DNA of 64,000 nt from CALARM01 sp964431735 (GCA_964431735.1 CAYSLJ010000007.1:1-64000), one strand, 5' to 3'. Counted from the first letter of the stretch, positions 17,369-26,636 are shown. The notes: generated by a model from the sequence alone, not told the origin. Translations and numbers: made by a program.

Positions 17369-17992
17369 TTATAAACCGAGCAATGGTTTTAAATATTCTT
17401 CAGTCTTTTTTATTATACTGTCAGCTTCTTTAACGTTTATTCCCAGTAATCGTTTTGCTTCTTCAAGATATTCATATTCTTTTTCATCCCATTTACTTAC
17501 CATGGCTGAAGCTGTAGCCATTCTCAGTGTATTTCTCTTTGCCTGAGGTGTTTTTATCCACCGTACTATATTTTTTAATTTTCTCGGTGTACTTACCTCT
17601 TTTTTTAATCTGCTTTTTGTACCGGAAGATATGTCTATTTTATCTATATATTCTATTAAACACGAACTTTCAGCTTCATCAAGGACTCCGTCTGCCCAGG
17701 ACATTCCTATCATAAGACTTATCATATGCCTTGCTTCTTTTTCATCCATATTGAATTCCATGCCGCAGCCTTCACAGGAAAAATTGTTTATATCCACATT
17801 TGCTCCGCATACAATACAGTAAAGGTCATCTGTTTTTACTTCATGATCCTTTTCCCGGCTCTTAATTTTTTTCATTATTTCCTTTTCTCTTTTTACTTTA
17901 AGGGATTTCCCCTGACCTTCTGTTGTATCAGATTTAAAGTCTATACCAAGTCCTATAAGATTCAGTACTTTTTTTGATATTTTTTTACTCAT
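17369..17992 (-). CDS. Zinc-ribbon protein with TerB-like domain
   Basis: A 207-residue soluble protein. A basic N-terminus is followed by a zinc ribbon (CIVCG near 59-63 with CEGCG near 73-77) and then a helical domain (about 85-205) resembling the TerB/DUF533 fold (LMIGMSWADGVLDEAES, ATASAMVSKWDEKEYEYLEEAKRLLG), including the acidic ADG-x-x-x-x-x-E signature seen in TerB proteins. TerB-like domains are associated with membrane-stress and metal-related systems, but function is poorly known. AAGGTGG precedes the ATG. Convergent with the Cys-cluster gene, 24 bases apart. Confidence 0.7.
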   Translation of the reverse strand: MSKKISKKVLNLIGLGIDFKSDTTEGQGKSLKVKREKEIMKKIKSREKDHEVKTDDLYCIVCGANVDINNFSCEGCGMEFNMDEKEARHMISLMIGMSWADGVLDEAESSCLIEYIDKIDISSGTKSRLKKEVSTPRKLKNIVRWIKTPQAKRNTLRMATASAMVSKWDEKEYEYLEEAKRLLGINVKEADSIIKKTEEYLKPLLGL

Positions 17993-18044
17993 AAATAAAC
18001 GCCACCTTAGATTTTATTTATCGTAACCAGGAAAATATGTAACT

Positions 18045-18140
18045 TACTGACCTGAGAATAAGTATATAATAACGTTTTTCCTGCCGTCACCCGTCACGCG
18101 TTACCGGTGCATATATGTATTATTTATACTTACCTCGGTA
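18045..18140 (-). mobile_element. 103-bp inverted-repeat family, diverged copy
   Basis: Read on the minus strand, it starts TACCGAGGTAAGTATAA and ends TTATTCTCAGGTCAGTA, matching both termini of the 103-bp family, with a short GTAACGCGTGACGGG core. It is 96 bp long. Part of the large gap 17993-18857. Confidence 0.75.
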
Positions 18141-18257
18141 ATTTTAAGGTTCACGAATTATTATATCACATAAGTCAAGATGGATTGCCTTTAAAAATGA
18201 CAGATGATTTTGCATACATTTCATAGAAAAATTCAATCATTACACATGCAGTTATAC

Positions 18258-18342
18258 TAACGGCCATGACCGTTTCTGTCACGACGAGAAATGAGAATGC
18301 GTTCCTCCCGTAACGCGTCAATCGTTACGATTTTCATATAAA
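18258..18342 (-). mobile_element. 80-bp ATGAGAAT element, copy 1
   Basis: The reverse complement aligns with 48336-48414 and 49535-49608: TTTATATGA-AAT, heptamer core, GGGAGGAAC, ATTCTCATTT, then a palindrome TGAC..CGGTCAT. The gap 17993-18857 holds this copy, the 103-bp copy, a short dispersed repeat (18186-18220), AGCTGAT arrays and one possible small ORF. Confidence 0.75.
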
Positions 18343-18379
18343 TATATTACGATTCTGGCAAAAATGTTACATAAATTGT

Positions 18380-18516
18380 AAGTGTTCAGCTATCAGCAGA
18401 TAGCAGTCAGCTTTTACAGGAATTACATAATAAATGTCGTTAAATATTTTTTCAGACTGATTTACACAGTCAGGCTTTGTAAGTTTTAGCTGATAGCTGA
18501 CTGCTGAACGCTTACC
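18380..18516. repeat. AGCTGAT repeats in inverted arms
   Basis: CAGCTATCAGCAGATAGCAGTCAGC (about 18385-18411, given here only as a location) faces TTTTAGCTGATAGCTGACTG (from 18484), so the two arms can pair across about 75 bases. The unit is the AGCTGAT heptamer also seen at 11861. Confidence 0.6.
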
Positions 18517-18561
18517 ATAAATTTAACTTTTCCGTAAATATCAGGAAAAGGAATTCACTTT

Positions 18562-18654
18562 ATGCTATCGAATAACAATTTAGATTTCGTTGATTTAGAT
18601 TTCCTTGATTTCGTTGACTATACTTTTGCAGATTTTAAAAACTGTAAAAAATAA
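18562..18654 (+). CDS. Possible 30-residue acidic peptide
   Basis: An ATG frame of 30 codons with a purine-rich AGGAAAAGGA about 10 bases upstream. The centre is repetitive and acidic (LDFVDLDFLDFVDY) because of a tandem GATTTCGTTGATTTA DNA repeat, and it ends in KNCKK. It stands 200 bases upstream of the large Ser/Thr kinase gene. It could be a leader peptide, a small protein, or chance. Confidence 0.3.
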   Translation: MLSNNNLDFVDLDFLDFVDYTFADFKNCKK

Positions 18655-18857
18655 TCTAGAAATGACCTCAAAATAACTGTCGCAAATCAGGGTTATGGGT
18701 GCCGGGTGTTGGATTAAGAAGTTTTAAAACCTGGAACCCAAAATTCAGAACCTATTTAACTATAAAGCCATTAAAAATAAGGAAATTATGAAACAGTGTA
18801 AAAATATAGTCGGAAAATACATTATAGCATAGAGTAAAAAGAAAAAGGTGTATATAA

Positions 18858-21653
18858 ATGGCTGTTTTATGTCATATGTGTGGCAATGAAAATGATGTGA
18901 ACAGTAATCTCTGTAAATATTGCGGAAGTCCTGTAATAATAGATGAACAGGTTACATGTTTGCCTCAGAAGACTGTTCTGGATAACAGATATGAAATCAT
19001 CCATCTTGTTAAATCGGGCGGTATGGGGGCAGTATATAAGGCCATTGATCTCAGGTTAGATGATATATGTGCCGTAAAAGAAATGCTCAGTTTTCATGCC
19101 TCTCCTTCTAAGAGGCAGGAAGCTATAAACAGATTTAATGATGAAGCAAAGATACTTACCAGACTCCGCCATTCAAATCTTCCCAGAATAAGGGATTATT
19201 TTATAGAAAATGATAAATATTATCTGGTTATGGATTTTATAGAAGGTATAGATCTGGAAACTATATGGTTTAACTCTTACGGAAAGAAATTTGATGAAAA
19301 AGAAACTGTAGAATGGTCTCTTCAAATTCTTAATGTTCTGAATTATCTCCATAATCAGGAACCTCCTGTAATATATAGAGACATTAAACCGTCAAATATC
19401 ATTTTAAAAAGAGACACGAATCAAGTCGTTCTTATAGATTTTGGTATAGCAAGAACAATTTCACCTGAAGCAGTTCATAAGTCGGCAAGCGGCACGGAAG
19501 GTTATTCTCCGCCTGAACAATATCGAGGTATAGCCGTACCACAGAGTGATATTTATTCTCTCGGAGCTACTATGCATCAATTACTCTCCGGAGACCCCCC
19601 TCTTACACCGTTTAAATTCTGCAGTATATGTGATAAAAATTCTACTGTTTCAGTAGAAATGGAACGTATAATCATGAAAGCTCTGGAAGAAAGAATTGAA
19701 GATAGATTTCTTTCAGCAGAAGATATGTATAAATCTATAGTAGATTTATACAGAGCTTCAAAAGATCTTCATGCTGCTACTATTGCTATCAAATATCAAA
19801 TATCTTCTCAGGATATAATAGATATAGTGAGCAATGAATCCTCTATACCTGTGTCCCGTAAAACTATAGTCATGGATCAGATTGGCGGGCTGATTTTACA
19901 GTTAGATAACAGTAATGTAGAACTCAGAAGACTTGCAGTAGAATCCCTTGGAAATTATAGAGAAGAAAGGGTAGTAAAAGCATTGATTAAAGCGCTTGGA
20001 GACAGGGATGCGGATGTCAGGATGAGAGCAGTTGTTGCTCTTGGCAATACCGGTAATACAATTGCAATACCATATCTTATAAAGGTTCTGGAAAAAGATA
20101 CAGAACATTTAAGAGCATGTGTTGCTACAGCGATGGGTAAATTTATAGAAGATTCTGTTCTTGAACCTTTAATTAAAGCTCTTGAAGATCCTGCTCCTGC
20201 TGTAAGGAAGCAGTCTGCCATTTCTCTTGGCATAATTGGTTATGCCGAGGCAATAAAGCCTTTAGAAGAAGCAAGAAACAGGGAAGGCCTTCTCAGTATA
20301 CATATGAAAGATGTTATGTCAGATGCAATAGATAGATTGACTAAAGGCCCTACAGCCGGTCAATATATAGAAATGGCTGATGTTTTTTTTAAGCAGGGTA
20401 AGTTTGATCTTGCAGAGGATTGTTATAAAAAATCCATTGAATTAAAGCAGAACAATTATGAAAGTTATGTTAATCTGGGAAATATCTACTGTTCTCAGGG
20501 TAAATATAAAGAAGCTCTTGAAGCTTATATTTCTTCAGTTAAGCTGAAACCTTATAATTATGAAATCTATAATACTATCGGTAATATATATATTACTATG
20601 GGAAATTATCAGAATGCAATAGATGCCTATAAACAGGTTATAGAACTTGAACCTGATTTTGCTACGGCTTATAATAATCTGGGATTTGCCTATTACAATC
20701 AGGGTGAATTTTATAATGCCATACTGGAATATAGAAAGTCTATCGTTCTTGATGAAAAGTTTGCTATGGCATATAACAATCTTGGAAATGCTTACAGCGC
20801 TCTGGGCAACTATGAACTTGCCCTGGAAGAATATAGAAAAGCTTTAAAACTACAGCCTGATATGAGCCTTGCCCATAATAATCTGGGTTTTGCCTATGCA
20901 AAAATGAATAAACATGATATGGCAATACTTTCTTATATGGAATCGATAAAATTGACACCTGATTTTGTAATGGCTTATATTAATCTGGCTTTTTCTTATG
21001 CCACCCAGGGAAAGTATGAAGCTTCCAGCAAATACTACAGGAAAGCCATTGAACTGGCTCCGAATAATCATGAAGCTTATATGGGACTTGCCCAGATTTA
21101 TGAACTATGCGGGCATTATGACGAAGCAATAGAGCAATATGAAGAAGCCTTACAGACGGGAAGAAAAGATGTAAAAATCTATGAAAATATTGCAAATATA
21201 TATGTGGAAACAGGAAAACTTATCTATGCAATAGAGGAATACAGGAAAGCTCTGCTTTTAGAACCGGGGAGAGCAGAACTGTATAATAAAATTGCCTGGA
21301 TATACAAGGAATTGAAACAATATGATCAGGCAATTATGGAATATAAAAAAGCTATATCTTTAAGTCCCTCTGATGCCAGACTTTATATTAATCTTGGTTA
21401 CACCTACAGCTCTATGAATGAATATTCTATGGCAATAGAAAAATATCGAGAAGCTCTCAGATTAGAACCTGACAACGGGAATATATATTATAATCTCGGG
21501 TGTGTATATATGAAATTGAAAGATTTTAATAAAGCTGCTCTTGAATTCAACAAGGTTTTTCATGTAACAAAGGATCCTGAATTAATTGAAACAGCAGAAA
21601 AAGCTCTTACAAAAATAAAGAACCGCTTAAGAACCAGAAAATTTGAACTGTGA
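18858..21653 (+). CDS. Zinc-ribbon Ser/Thr kinase with HEAT and TPR repeats
   Basis: A 931-residue cytoplasmic protein kinase with four parts. A zinc ribbon (CHMCG and CKYCG, 5-23) is followed by a Hanks-type kinase domain (about 44-300): glycine loop SGGMGAVY, Lys74, catalytic Asp175 in YRDIKPSN, DFG at 194-196, and a GTEGYSPPEQ activation segment. HEAT/PBS-lyase-like repeats (about 345-480; PYLIKVLEKD, PLIKALEDPAPAVRKQSA) come next, then about twelve 34-residue TPR units (about 500-920). No membrane segment is present. It probably phosphorylates or assembles proteins bound by its own repeats. Its first 200 residues align position for position with the kinase at 24570-26345, so the two are paralogues. 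Confidence 0.93.
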   Translation: MAVLCHMCGNENDVNSNLCKYCGSPVIIDEQVTCLPQKTVLDNRYEIIHLVKSGGMGAVYKAIDLRLDDICAVKEMLSFHASPSKRQEAINRFNDEAKILTRLRHSNLPRIRDYFIENDKYYLVMDFIEGIDLETIWFNSYGKKFDEKETVEWSLQILNVLNYLHNQEPPVIYRDIKPSNIILKRDTNQVVLIDFGIARTISPEAVHKSASGTEGYSPPEQYRGIAVPQSDIYSLGATMHQLLSGDPPLTPFKFCSICDKNSTVSVEMERIIMKALEERIEDRFLSAEDMYKSIVDLYRASKDLHAATIAIKYQISSQDIIDIVSNESSIPVSRKTIVMDQIGGLILQLDNSNVELRRLAVESLGNYREERVVKALIKALGDRDADVRMRAVVALGNTGNTIAIPYLIKVLEKDTEHLRACVATAMGKFIEDSVLEPLIKALEDPAPAVRKQSAISLGIIGYAEAIKPLEEARNREGLLSIHMKDVMSDAIDRLTKGPTAGQYIEMADVFFKQGKFDLAEDCYKKSIELKQNNYESYVNLGNIYCSQGKYKEALEAYISSVKLKPYNYEIYNTIGNIYITMGNYQNAIDAYKQVIELEPDFATAYNNLGFAYYNQGEFYNAILEYRKSIVLDEKFAMAYNNLGNAYSALGNYELALEEYRKALKLQPDMSLAHNNLGFAYAKMNKHDMAILSYMESIKLTPDFVMAYINLAFSYATQGKYEASSKYYRKAIELAPNNHEAYMGLAQIYELCGHYDEAIEQYEEALQTGRKDVKIYENIANIYVETGKLIYAIEEYRKALLLEPGRAELYNKIAWIYKELKQYDQAIMEYKKAISLSPSDARLYINLGYTYSSMNEYSMAIEKYREALRLEPDNGNIYYNLGCVYMKLKDFNKAALEFNKVFHVTKDPELIETAEKALTKIKNRLRTRKFEL

Positions 21654-21669
21654 AAGGTGAAAGGAAAAT

Positions 21670-22365
21670 CTAAAAAATTACTTCTTTTACCACTTTCTTT
21701 TTGTTATGCCATATGCCCAGCTTAATGGTTTTTCCCGGCTTGAGAGGTGTTACCAGAGCCAGGAGTTCTTCATAGGTTTTTATTGTATTTCCGTTAACTT
21801 CAACTATTATGTCTCCTGTTTTTATGCCGGCTTTACAGGCAGCACTGTCTTCATAAACATTTACTACCAGTACTCCTGTTGAAACAGGAAAATCCCATAT
21901 TTCAGACATTTCTTTATCTATATTTTTCAGAGAAATACCAAACCATGGTTTTTCCTGACCATTCCCGTATTTTGATGAAGAAGATGAAGAATAGGGGTTA
22001 TTTATGACAGTAACATGTATATTTTTTGTGGAACCATTTCGAAACACCGTAAATTTTACAGATTTCTTATATTTGATTTTTCCGATAAATGATGCCAGTT
22101 CTTTTGGTGATGTAATTTGAATGCCATCAATACAGGTGATTATATCTCCGCTTTTAACACCTGCACTGCCTGCAGGACCTGCCGGAAATACATAGTGGAC
22201 AAAGGCACCGCTCATGTTCGGATAATATCCGTAATTTATGGCAAGATCCCTTGTAAGTTCTCCTATCTGTATACCGATCCATGGCTTTGTCAGTTTGTCA
22301 CCTGCCTGTGACGGAAGGGTTAACAAAAAAATAAATATAAGTAAGCTTTTAAATATATTTTTCAT
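21670..22365 (-). CDS. Exported tandem PDZ-domain protein
   Basis: A 231-residue protein with a signal peptide (about 1-21, SLLIFIFLLTLPSQAG) and two PDZ domains of the HtrA/DegP type: PDZ1 about 28-122 (GPAGSAGVKSGDIITCIDG) and PDZ2 about 138-230 (SAACKAGIKTGDIIVEVNG), joined by a Ser-rich linker (SSSSSSKYG). No protease domain precedes them. This is DegP's PDZ pair without the protease, so it may recognise unfolded or C-terminal peptides in the periplasm. The gene converges with the kinase gene 16 bases away. The ribosome site is weak (AGAGTG). Confidence 0.87.
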   Translation of the reverse strand: MKNIFKSLLIFIFLLTLPSQAGDKLTKPWIGIQIGELTRDLAINYGYYPNMSGAFVHYVFPAGPAGSAGVKSGDIITCIDGIQITSPKELASFIGKIKYKKSVKFTVFRNGSTKNIHVTVINNPYSSSSSSKYGNGQEKPWFGISLKNIDKEMSEIWDFPVSTGVLVVNVYEDSAACKAGIKTGDIIVEVNGNTIKTYEELLALVTPLKPGKTIKLGIWHNKKKVVKEVIF

Positions 22366-22390
22366 ATAATATCACTCTTTTCTTTAATAT

Positions 22391-22493
22391 TATTGAGGTG
22401 AGCATAAATAATAAATATCTGCTCTCGTGACGCGTAACGCGTTACGCGTCACGGGAGGAAGACTGTTATTACATGCTTATGCTCAGGTCAGTA
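22391..22493 (+). mobile_element. 103-bp inverted-repeat element, copy 2
   Basis: Exact 103-bp length, termini TATTGAGGTGAGCATAA and TTATGCTCAGGTCAGTA, heptamer core GTGACGCGTAACGCG (22426 onward). Lies between divergent genes in the gap 22366-22733, together with a GTCACGCGTCACG unit near 22526. Confidence 0.9.
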
Positions 22494-22663
22494 ATGTATT
22501 TTGTAGCCTGTCACATGTAACCTGCCACGTGTCACGCGTCACGATTTTAACCATTACTTCTCTTATTGTCAAGTGCAAATTTATTGCCATTTTATTCTTT
22601 CCAAATGTTAACAAAATTTTAACAAAGATTTTACAAAATATCTTTTCTTTTATCTTAATAGAA

Positions 22664-22672
22664 TGTTATAAT
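22664..22672 (+). promoter_or_regulatory. Extended -10 (TGTTATAAT)
   Basis: TGT then TATAAT (22667-22672), 62 bases before the protease start codon. No good -35 is seen. Confidence 0.5.
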
Positions 22673-22733
22673 TCGAAAAGAGGAAGGCAGGTCTGTGAAG
22701 TAATAAACAGTTGAAAGGAATTATTTATAGATT

Positions 22734-24359
22734 ATGATAAATGGCGATGTGAGAAATTTACCGGTAAAAAGTCAACAGAGTCTTCCTGGCCTGATGTCCT
22801 GCAAAAAATCTCCGGAAAAACAGGAAGAACCGAAAGATACTATTTCTTTGCAGGGAAAAAGTATTTTAGATGATCATGTTATCATGCCTCCCAATCTTAA
22901 CAAGATTTCTATAAATAAGACCCTCGTGAATTTTGCGGAAAGTCTTGAAGAAAAATCTGCTACAGGTCAGGAAAAAGAATGGACTATCATGTTTTATATG
23001 GATGGTGCCAATGATTTAGAACCACATATGGCAAAGGCCATGCTTGACCTGGAAAATGTCGGATCCAATGATAAGGTAAATCTTGTGGCTCAGATTGCCC
23101 GTCTTTCTCAGGATGAAGTAAAGAAAGTTCTGGGAGAAAAATATAAAGATAATCCGAAGGCTCTGGAAGAAGTAAGAAATCATAAAACCAATGTTGACGG
23201 CGATTGGAACGGTGTAAGGAGATATTACATTGTCAACAATCAGGACACTGCATCAAGACATCCCTATTATACATCGACTATGGAAAAAAACCTTTATCTT
23301 ACTGATATAAGCCACCCCCAGACTCTGGCAGATTTTGTTTCGTGGGGTATAAAAAAATACCCTGCAAAACATTATATGCTTGTGTTTATGGACCATGGCG
23401 CAGGGTGGCCGGGAGCCCTCAATAATGATTTCAGCGGCTATAACGGACAGATGATGAGCACTCCCAGTATAGCTGAAGCTTTGAAAACTGCAGAAAAAAC
23501 GACAAATAAAAAATTGGATATAGTCCATTTTGCCACATGCCTTATGGGATCATCGGAAGTGGCCTATCAGCTCAAGGACTCCGCAGATTACATGATAGCT
23601 TCGGAAGAGATGGGTACTACAAAAGCCCTTAATTATGGTCCTGTCCTTCAAAAAATTAACGACTCACTCAGAAACGGCGGGAGCTCAACAAAGGACCTCT
23701 CAAGAATGATAGTAAATCATTTCAAAGAGAATCAGGACGCTTTCATGACTCATGCTGCCATAGATCTTTCTATGATGGAAGAAGTCAAGAATAAGATTGA
23801 CGAACTGGCACTGGCTTTACACAATACTGCTACATCTGTGAATCTTCTGAAAGAGATCATAGGAGGAGTTCAGAATTACGGCAATCTTTCCTTTGAAGAC
23901 ACCTATAGAGATTACAGAGATTTAAAAGATTTTGCCAATGCTATTATGCTGGATGACAGAATAACAGATGAAAAACTGAAGGTTGCTGCATTTAATGTGC
24001 GCCTGGCTGTAGAACAGGCAGTTGTAGGAATTACACCTCCTGCCACATATACAAGAGAAGAAACTGCAGGCGTTACTGTGGAACATCATGGGAGACGCAA
24101 AATAACACGGGTAAATGTTATTGAAGAAGATATTGGCGGCGGAGGTATGTCCATATATTTACCTCTCGAGAAAAAAGCTGATTATGATAAATTGAAACAG
24201 GATTACAGCCAGCTTGATATAGCACAGAAGACTCAATGGGATGAGTTTGTAGATAAAGAGGTAAATTCTCCTTCCGCAGCTGATAAGGGGTGGACTGATT
24301 TAGTCCGGACTCTTGAAAGAGGAATAAACTCTCCTTCCGGCGATGGCGGGAAAGCATAA
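22734..24359 (+). CDS. Clostripain-family (C11) cysteine peptidase
   Basis: A 541-residue peptidase of the C11/clostripain clan. The caspase-like core begins at about 82 (EWTIMFYMDGANDLEPHM). Catalytic His221 lies in MDHGAGW and catalytic Cys269 in VHFATCLMGSSEVAYQL. Family members cleave after Arg or Lys and usually mature by internal cleavage. There is no signal peptide: the first 80 residues are polar, so it is either cytoplasmic or exported by another route. The C-terminal third (about 380-541) has no clear motif. GAAAGGA is 14 bases from the ATG, rather far. A strong terminator follows, so this is a single-gene unit. Confidence 0.9.
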   Translation: MINGDVRNLPVKSQQSLPGLMSCKKSPEKQEEPKDTISLQGKSILDDHVIMPPNLNKISINKTLVNFAESLEEKSATGQEKEWTIMFYMDGANDLEPHMAKAMLDLENVGSNDKVNLVAQIARLSQDEVKKVLGEKYKDNPKALEEVRNHKTNVDGDWNGVRRYYIVNNQDTASRHPYYTSTMEKNLYLTDISHPQTLADFVSWGIKKYPAKHYMLVFMDHGAGWPGALNNDFSGYNGQMMSTPSIAEALKTAEKTTNKKLDIVHFATCLMGSSEVAYQLKDSADYMIASEEMGTTKALNYGPVLQKINDSLRNGGSSTKDLSRMIVNHFKENQDAFMTHAAIDLSMMEEVKNKIDELALALHNTATSVNLLKEIIGGVQNYGNLSFEDTYRDYRDLKDFANAIMLDDRITDEKLKVAAFNVRLAVEQAVVGITPPATYTREETAGVTVEHHGRRKITRVNVIEEDIGGGGMSIYLPLEKKADYDKLKQDYSQLDIAQKTQWDEFVDKEVNSPSAADKGWTDLVRTLERGINSPSGDGGKA

Positions 24360-24374
24360 TCTTTCCGTATATTT

Positions 24375-24403
24375 AAAGGGGGCGGTTTCAACCGCCCCCT
24401 TTT
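24375..24403 (+). terminator. Rho-independent terminator after the C11 peptidase
   Basis: A GC-rich stem (AAAGGGGGCGGTT with AACCGCCCCCTTT) around a very small loop, followed by T residues, 15 bases after the stop codon. Confidence 0.95.
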
Positions 24404-24410
24404 GTATTCA

Positions 24411-24574
24411 GTGGTTATCGGGAAATAACTACATTATATATCGTGATGGGTACCTGTGATAATAACCTTTCTGCTGATTTGAGCATAGGCATGTAATAAA
24501 ATTATTTCTCCCGTCACGCGTAACCCGTTACGAGTTACGATTCTCATATAAATCCGTGTGACCATGTGGTCAGA
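24411..24574 (-). mobile_element. Chimeric repeat: pieces of three element families
   Basis: 24411-24474 resembles a degenerate 130-bp element (GGAAATAACTACATTATATA at its left). 24474-24514 is the inverted right half of the 103-bp family (TTTGAGCATAGGCATGTAAT). After a heptamer core, 24536-24574 is one end of the 80-bp family (GTTACGATTCTCATATAAAT) with the palindrome TGACCATGTGGTCA. The last element end overlaps the stop codon of the kinase gene at 24570. Confidence 0.65.
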
Positions 24575-26345
24575 CGTTTTTCCCGCACCGAAAACCTATA
24601 TCTATAAACCAGTTTGCCGGATCTTCAGAACCTCTTATAAAACATCGTGTCTGTTCCATTGAGCTGTTCCATGCTCCTCCGCGAATTACTTTTAATTGAG
24701 AAGAATATTTCGGGTTTAACTTTATATTTCCGCCATATGGAGTATAATCACTTGAAGTCCATTCCCATACATTTCCGCACATATCAAATACACCGTAATA
24801 GCTTTTACCTTCGGGAAAACTTCTTACAGGTGTGGTTCCTTTCAGATCTGATTCTTTACAGTTAAGTCTGGTAGAGTCCAATTTGTTGCCCCATGACCAC
24901 TGTCTTCCATCAATCCATCTTGCTGCTTTTTCCCATTCCTGTTCTGTGAGGAGCCTTTTACCTGTCCATGTGGCATATGACTGTGCATCGTACCAGGAAA
25001 CATTTACTACAGGGTGATGTTCTTTCCCTTCCGTAAAAGATTTTTCCCAGTCTCCGGAGGATTTGTATCCGGTAGAAGTAACAAAGTTTTTATATTCCAT
25101 ATTTGTAACGGGATAAGTATCTATATAAAAAGAATTTATATAAATCTTCTGTTTTGGTTTTACATCATCGGGGCATGTTGAAGTCTTTTCTTTGCGGAAC
25201 GGAGCAGTAACTTTCTGAAAAATAGTATCGTCTTCTCCGAACCAGAAATCTCCGGCCGGTATGAGGATAAACTCCTGTACAAAGGATTTTCCCGGTAATT
25301 TCAGATTTTTATGCCAGAAATCATCAGATCTTTCTCTTGCTTTATCTTCTCCGTCTTTTTTCTGAGAAAGTCTGTCAACATAATTTGATATTCTGTCAGG
25401 AACATGACTTATATTTGAATTATCAGTTTTCTTTATGAGACCACCGGCATTTTTTGCCTGTAATAATGCTTTTTTCATTTCACATGCATTACTGTATCTT
25501 CTGTCAGGATAATCCTGAAGGGCTTTTATGAGAAACTGTTCTATATTAACGGAAAGGGAAGGATTTATATTACGAATCGGTTCAAATTTACATGGAGCTG
25601 AAAGAGTTCCCGTCAGTAGATGATGCATGGTAGCAGCAAGGGAATAGAGGTCGCTTCTTATTTCAGGTTTTCCTTTGAATTGTTCCGGTGCTGAATAATG
25701 AGGAGTACCTATTTTTGTTTGAGTTGCCTGATTATCAGGATGCAGTACCCTTGCTATGCCAAAGTCTATCAGCATTACCCGGGAGTCTTCTTTGCTGAGC
25801 ATTATATTTGCAGGTTTGAGATCACGATAGATTATCGGCGGAGATTGGTTGTGGAGATATTCCAGCACATCCAGTATTTCTGCCGCCAATGTCACCACTT
25901 TTTCTTCGTCCAATCCCGGAGTTCCTGCTTCGTTTAACATGGTTTCCAGATCACAGCCGTCTACATAATCCATTATGAGATAATATCTTCCGTGCTGGAC
26001 AAAATAATCCTTTACAACAGGCAGGTTTTTATGGCGTAGTCTTGCGAGGATTTTTGCTTCCTGTTTAAACCTGTCAACAGCATACTGTTGTTCTTCACCG
26101 GAGGAAAAGCGGACAAACATTTCTTTTACAGCACATGTTTCTTCAAGACGTTTATCATGGGCAATATAAACTGCCCCCATGCCTCCTGATTTTATCAGTC
26201 CTGTGATTTCATATCTGTTATCTAAAAGAACAGATGTAACAAGATTGCCTGTTTCAGTAACATGAGTAATCTGTTCTCCGCAGGAAGAGCAGTATTTTAC
26301 ATCAGATGTATTTTGTTTGCCACAGTTAGAGCAGAAAACTGTCAT
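24570..26345 (-). CDS. Zinc-ribbon Ser/Thr kinase with FGE-sulfatase domain
   Basis: A 591-residue protein. A zinc ribbon (CSNCG, CSSCG; 5-23) is followed by a Hanks-type kinase (about 44-300: SGGMGAVY, Lys74, Asp175 in YRDLKPAN, DFG 194-196, GTPHYSAPEQ), a polar linker (about 305-360), and a formylglycine-generating-enzyme/SUMF1-type domain (about 365-590: PAGDFWFGEDD, NVSWYDAQSYATWTGKRLLTEQEWEKAAR, FDMCGNVWEWTSS, RGGAWN). In stand-alone kinases this domain often serves as a ligand-binding C-type-lectin fold rather than an FGE. No ribosome site precedes the ATG, and a heptamer array begins nine bases upstream. The stop codon lies in a repeat palindrome. Confidence 0.92.
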   Translation of the reverse strand: MTVFCSNCGKQNTSDVKYCSSCGEQITHVTETGNLVTSVLLDNRYEITGLIKSGGMGAVYIAHDKRLEETCAVKEMFVRFSSGEEQQYAVDRFKQEAKILARLRHKNLPVVKDYFVQHGRYYLIMDYVDGCDLETMLNEAGTPGLDEEKVVTLAAEILDVLEYLHNQSPPIIYRDLKPANIMLSKEDSRVMLIDFGIARVLHPDNQATQTKIGTPHYSAPEQFKGKPEIRSDLYSLAATMHHLLTGTLSAPCKFEPIRNINPSLSVNIEQFLIKALQDYPDRRYSNACEMKKALLQAKNAGGLIKKTDNSNISHVPDRISNYVDRLSQKKDGEDKARERSDDFWHKNLKLPGKSFVQEFILIPAGDFWFGEDDTIFQKVTAPFRKEKTSTCPDDVKPKQKIYINSFYIDTYPVTNMEYKNFVTSTGYKSSGDWEKSFTEGKEHHPVVNVSWYDAQSYATWTGKRLLTEQEWEKAARWIDGRQWSWGNKLDSTRLNCKESDLKGTTPVRSFPEGKSYYGVFDMCGNVWEWTSSDYTPYGGNIKLNPKYSSQLKVIRGGAWNSSMEQTRCFIRGSEDPANWFIDIGFRCGKNV

Positions 26346-26353
26346 TGTTAAAT

Positions 26354-26384
26354 CGTGACGCGTGACGCGTGACGCGTGACGCGT
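26354..26384. repeat. GCGTGAC heptamer array at a start codon
   Basis: Four tandem units begin nine bases upstream of the kinase ATG (minus strand), where a ribosome site is expected. TTCAC- and ACTCACG-type units follow to 26452. Confidence 0.9.
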
Positions 26385-26608
26385 TCATTACTCACTTTTC
26401 AATTTTCACTTTTTAATTTTCACGACTCACGACTCACGACTCACCACTTACAAGATTATACCAGTTAAATAGAAAATAGGGAAGACCTACAAAAAATTGG
26501 CATAAAAATTGCCATATTATTTTACAGAATATAGTAGTTTCATAATTATCCATAAATAATGACCTCGTAATGCTTAAAGCGTAATGTGTGATGCCCGGGG
26601 CTTAAACC

Positions 26609-26636
26609 CGTCACGCGTTACGCGTTACGCGTCACG
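26609..26636. repeat. GCGTCAC/GCGTTAC heptamer array
   Basis: Four 7-bp units, preceded by a CCCGGGGCTTAAACCCG hairpin-like stretch. The gap 26346-26696 holds these arrays and a purine-rich ribosome site (GAAGGAGGTC, 26681-26690) for the next gene. Confidence 0.85.

Noticed and set aside
22427..22714. 95-residue frame on the plus strand
   Set aside because: It begins in the 103-bp element core and has no protein-like composition; it overlaps no known domain.
24570..25250. Sulfatase-maturation role for the FGE-like domain
   Set aside because: No sulfatase gene is present, and FGE-like domains fused to kinases are common as binding modules.
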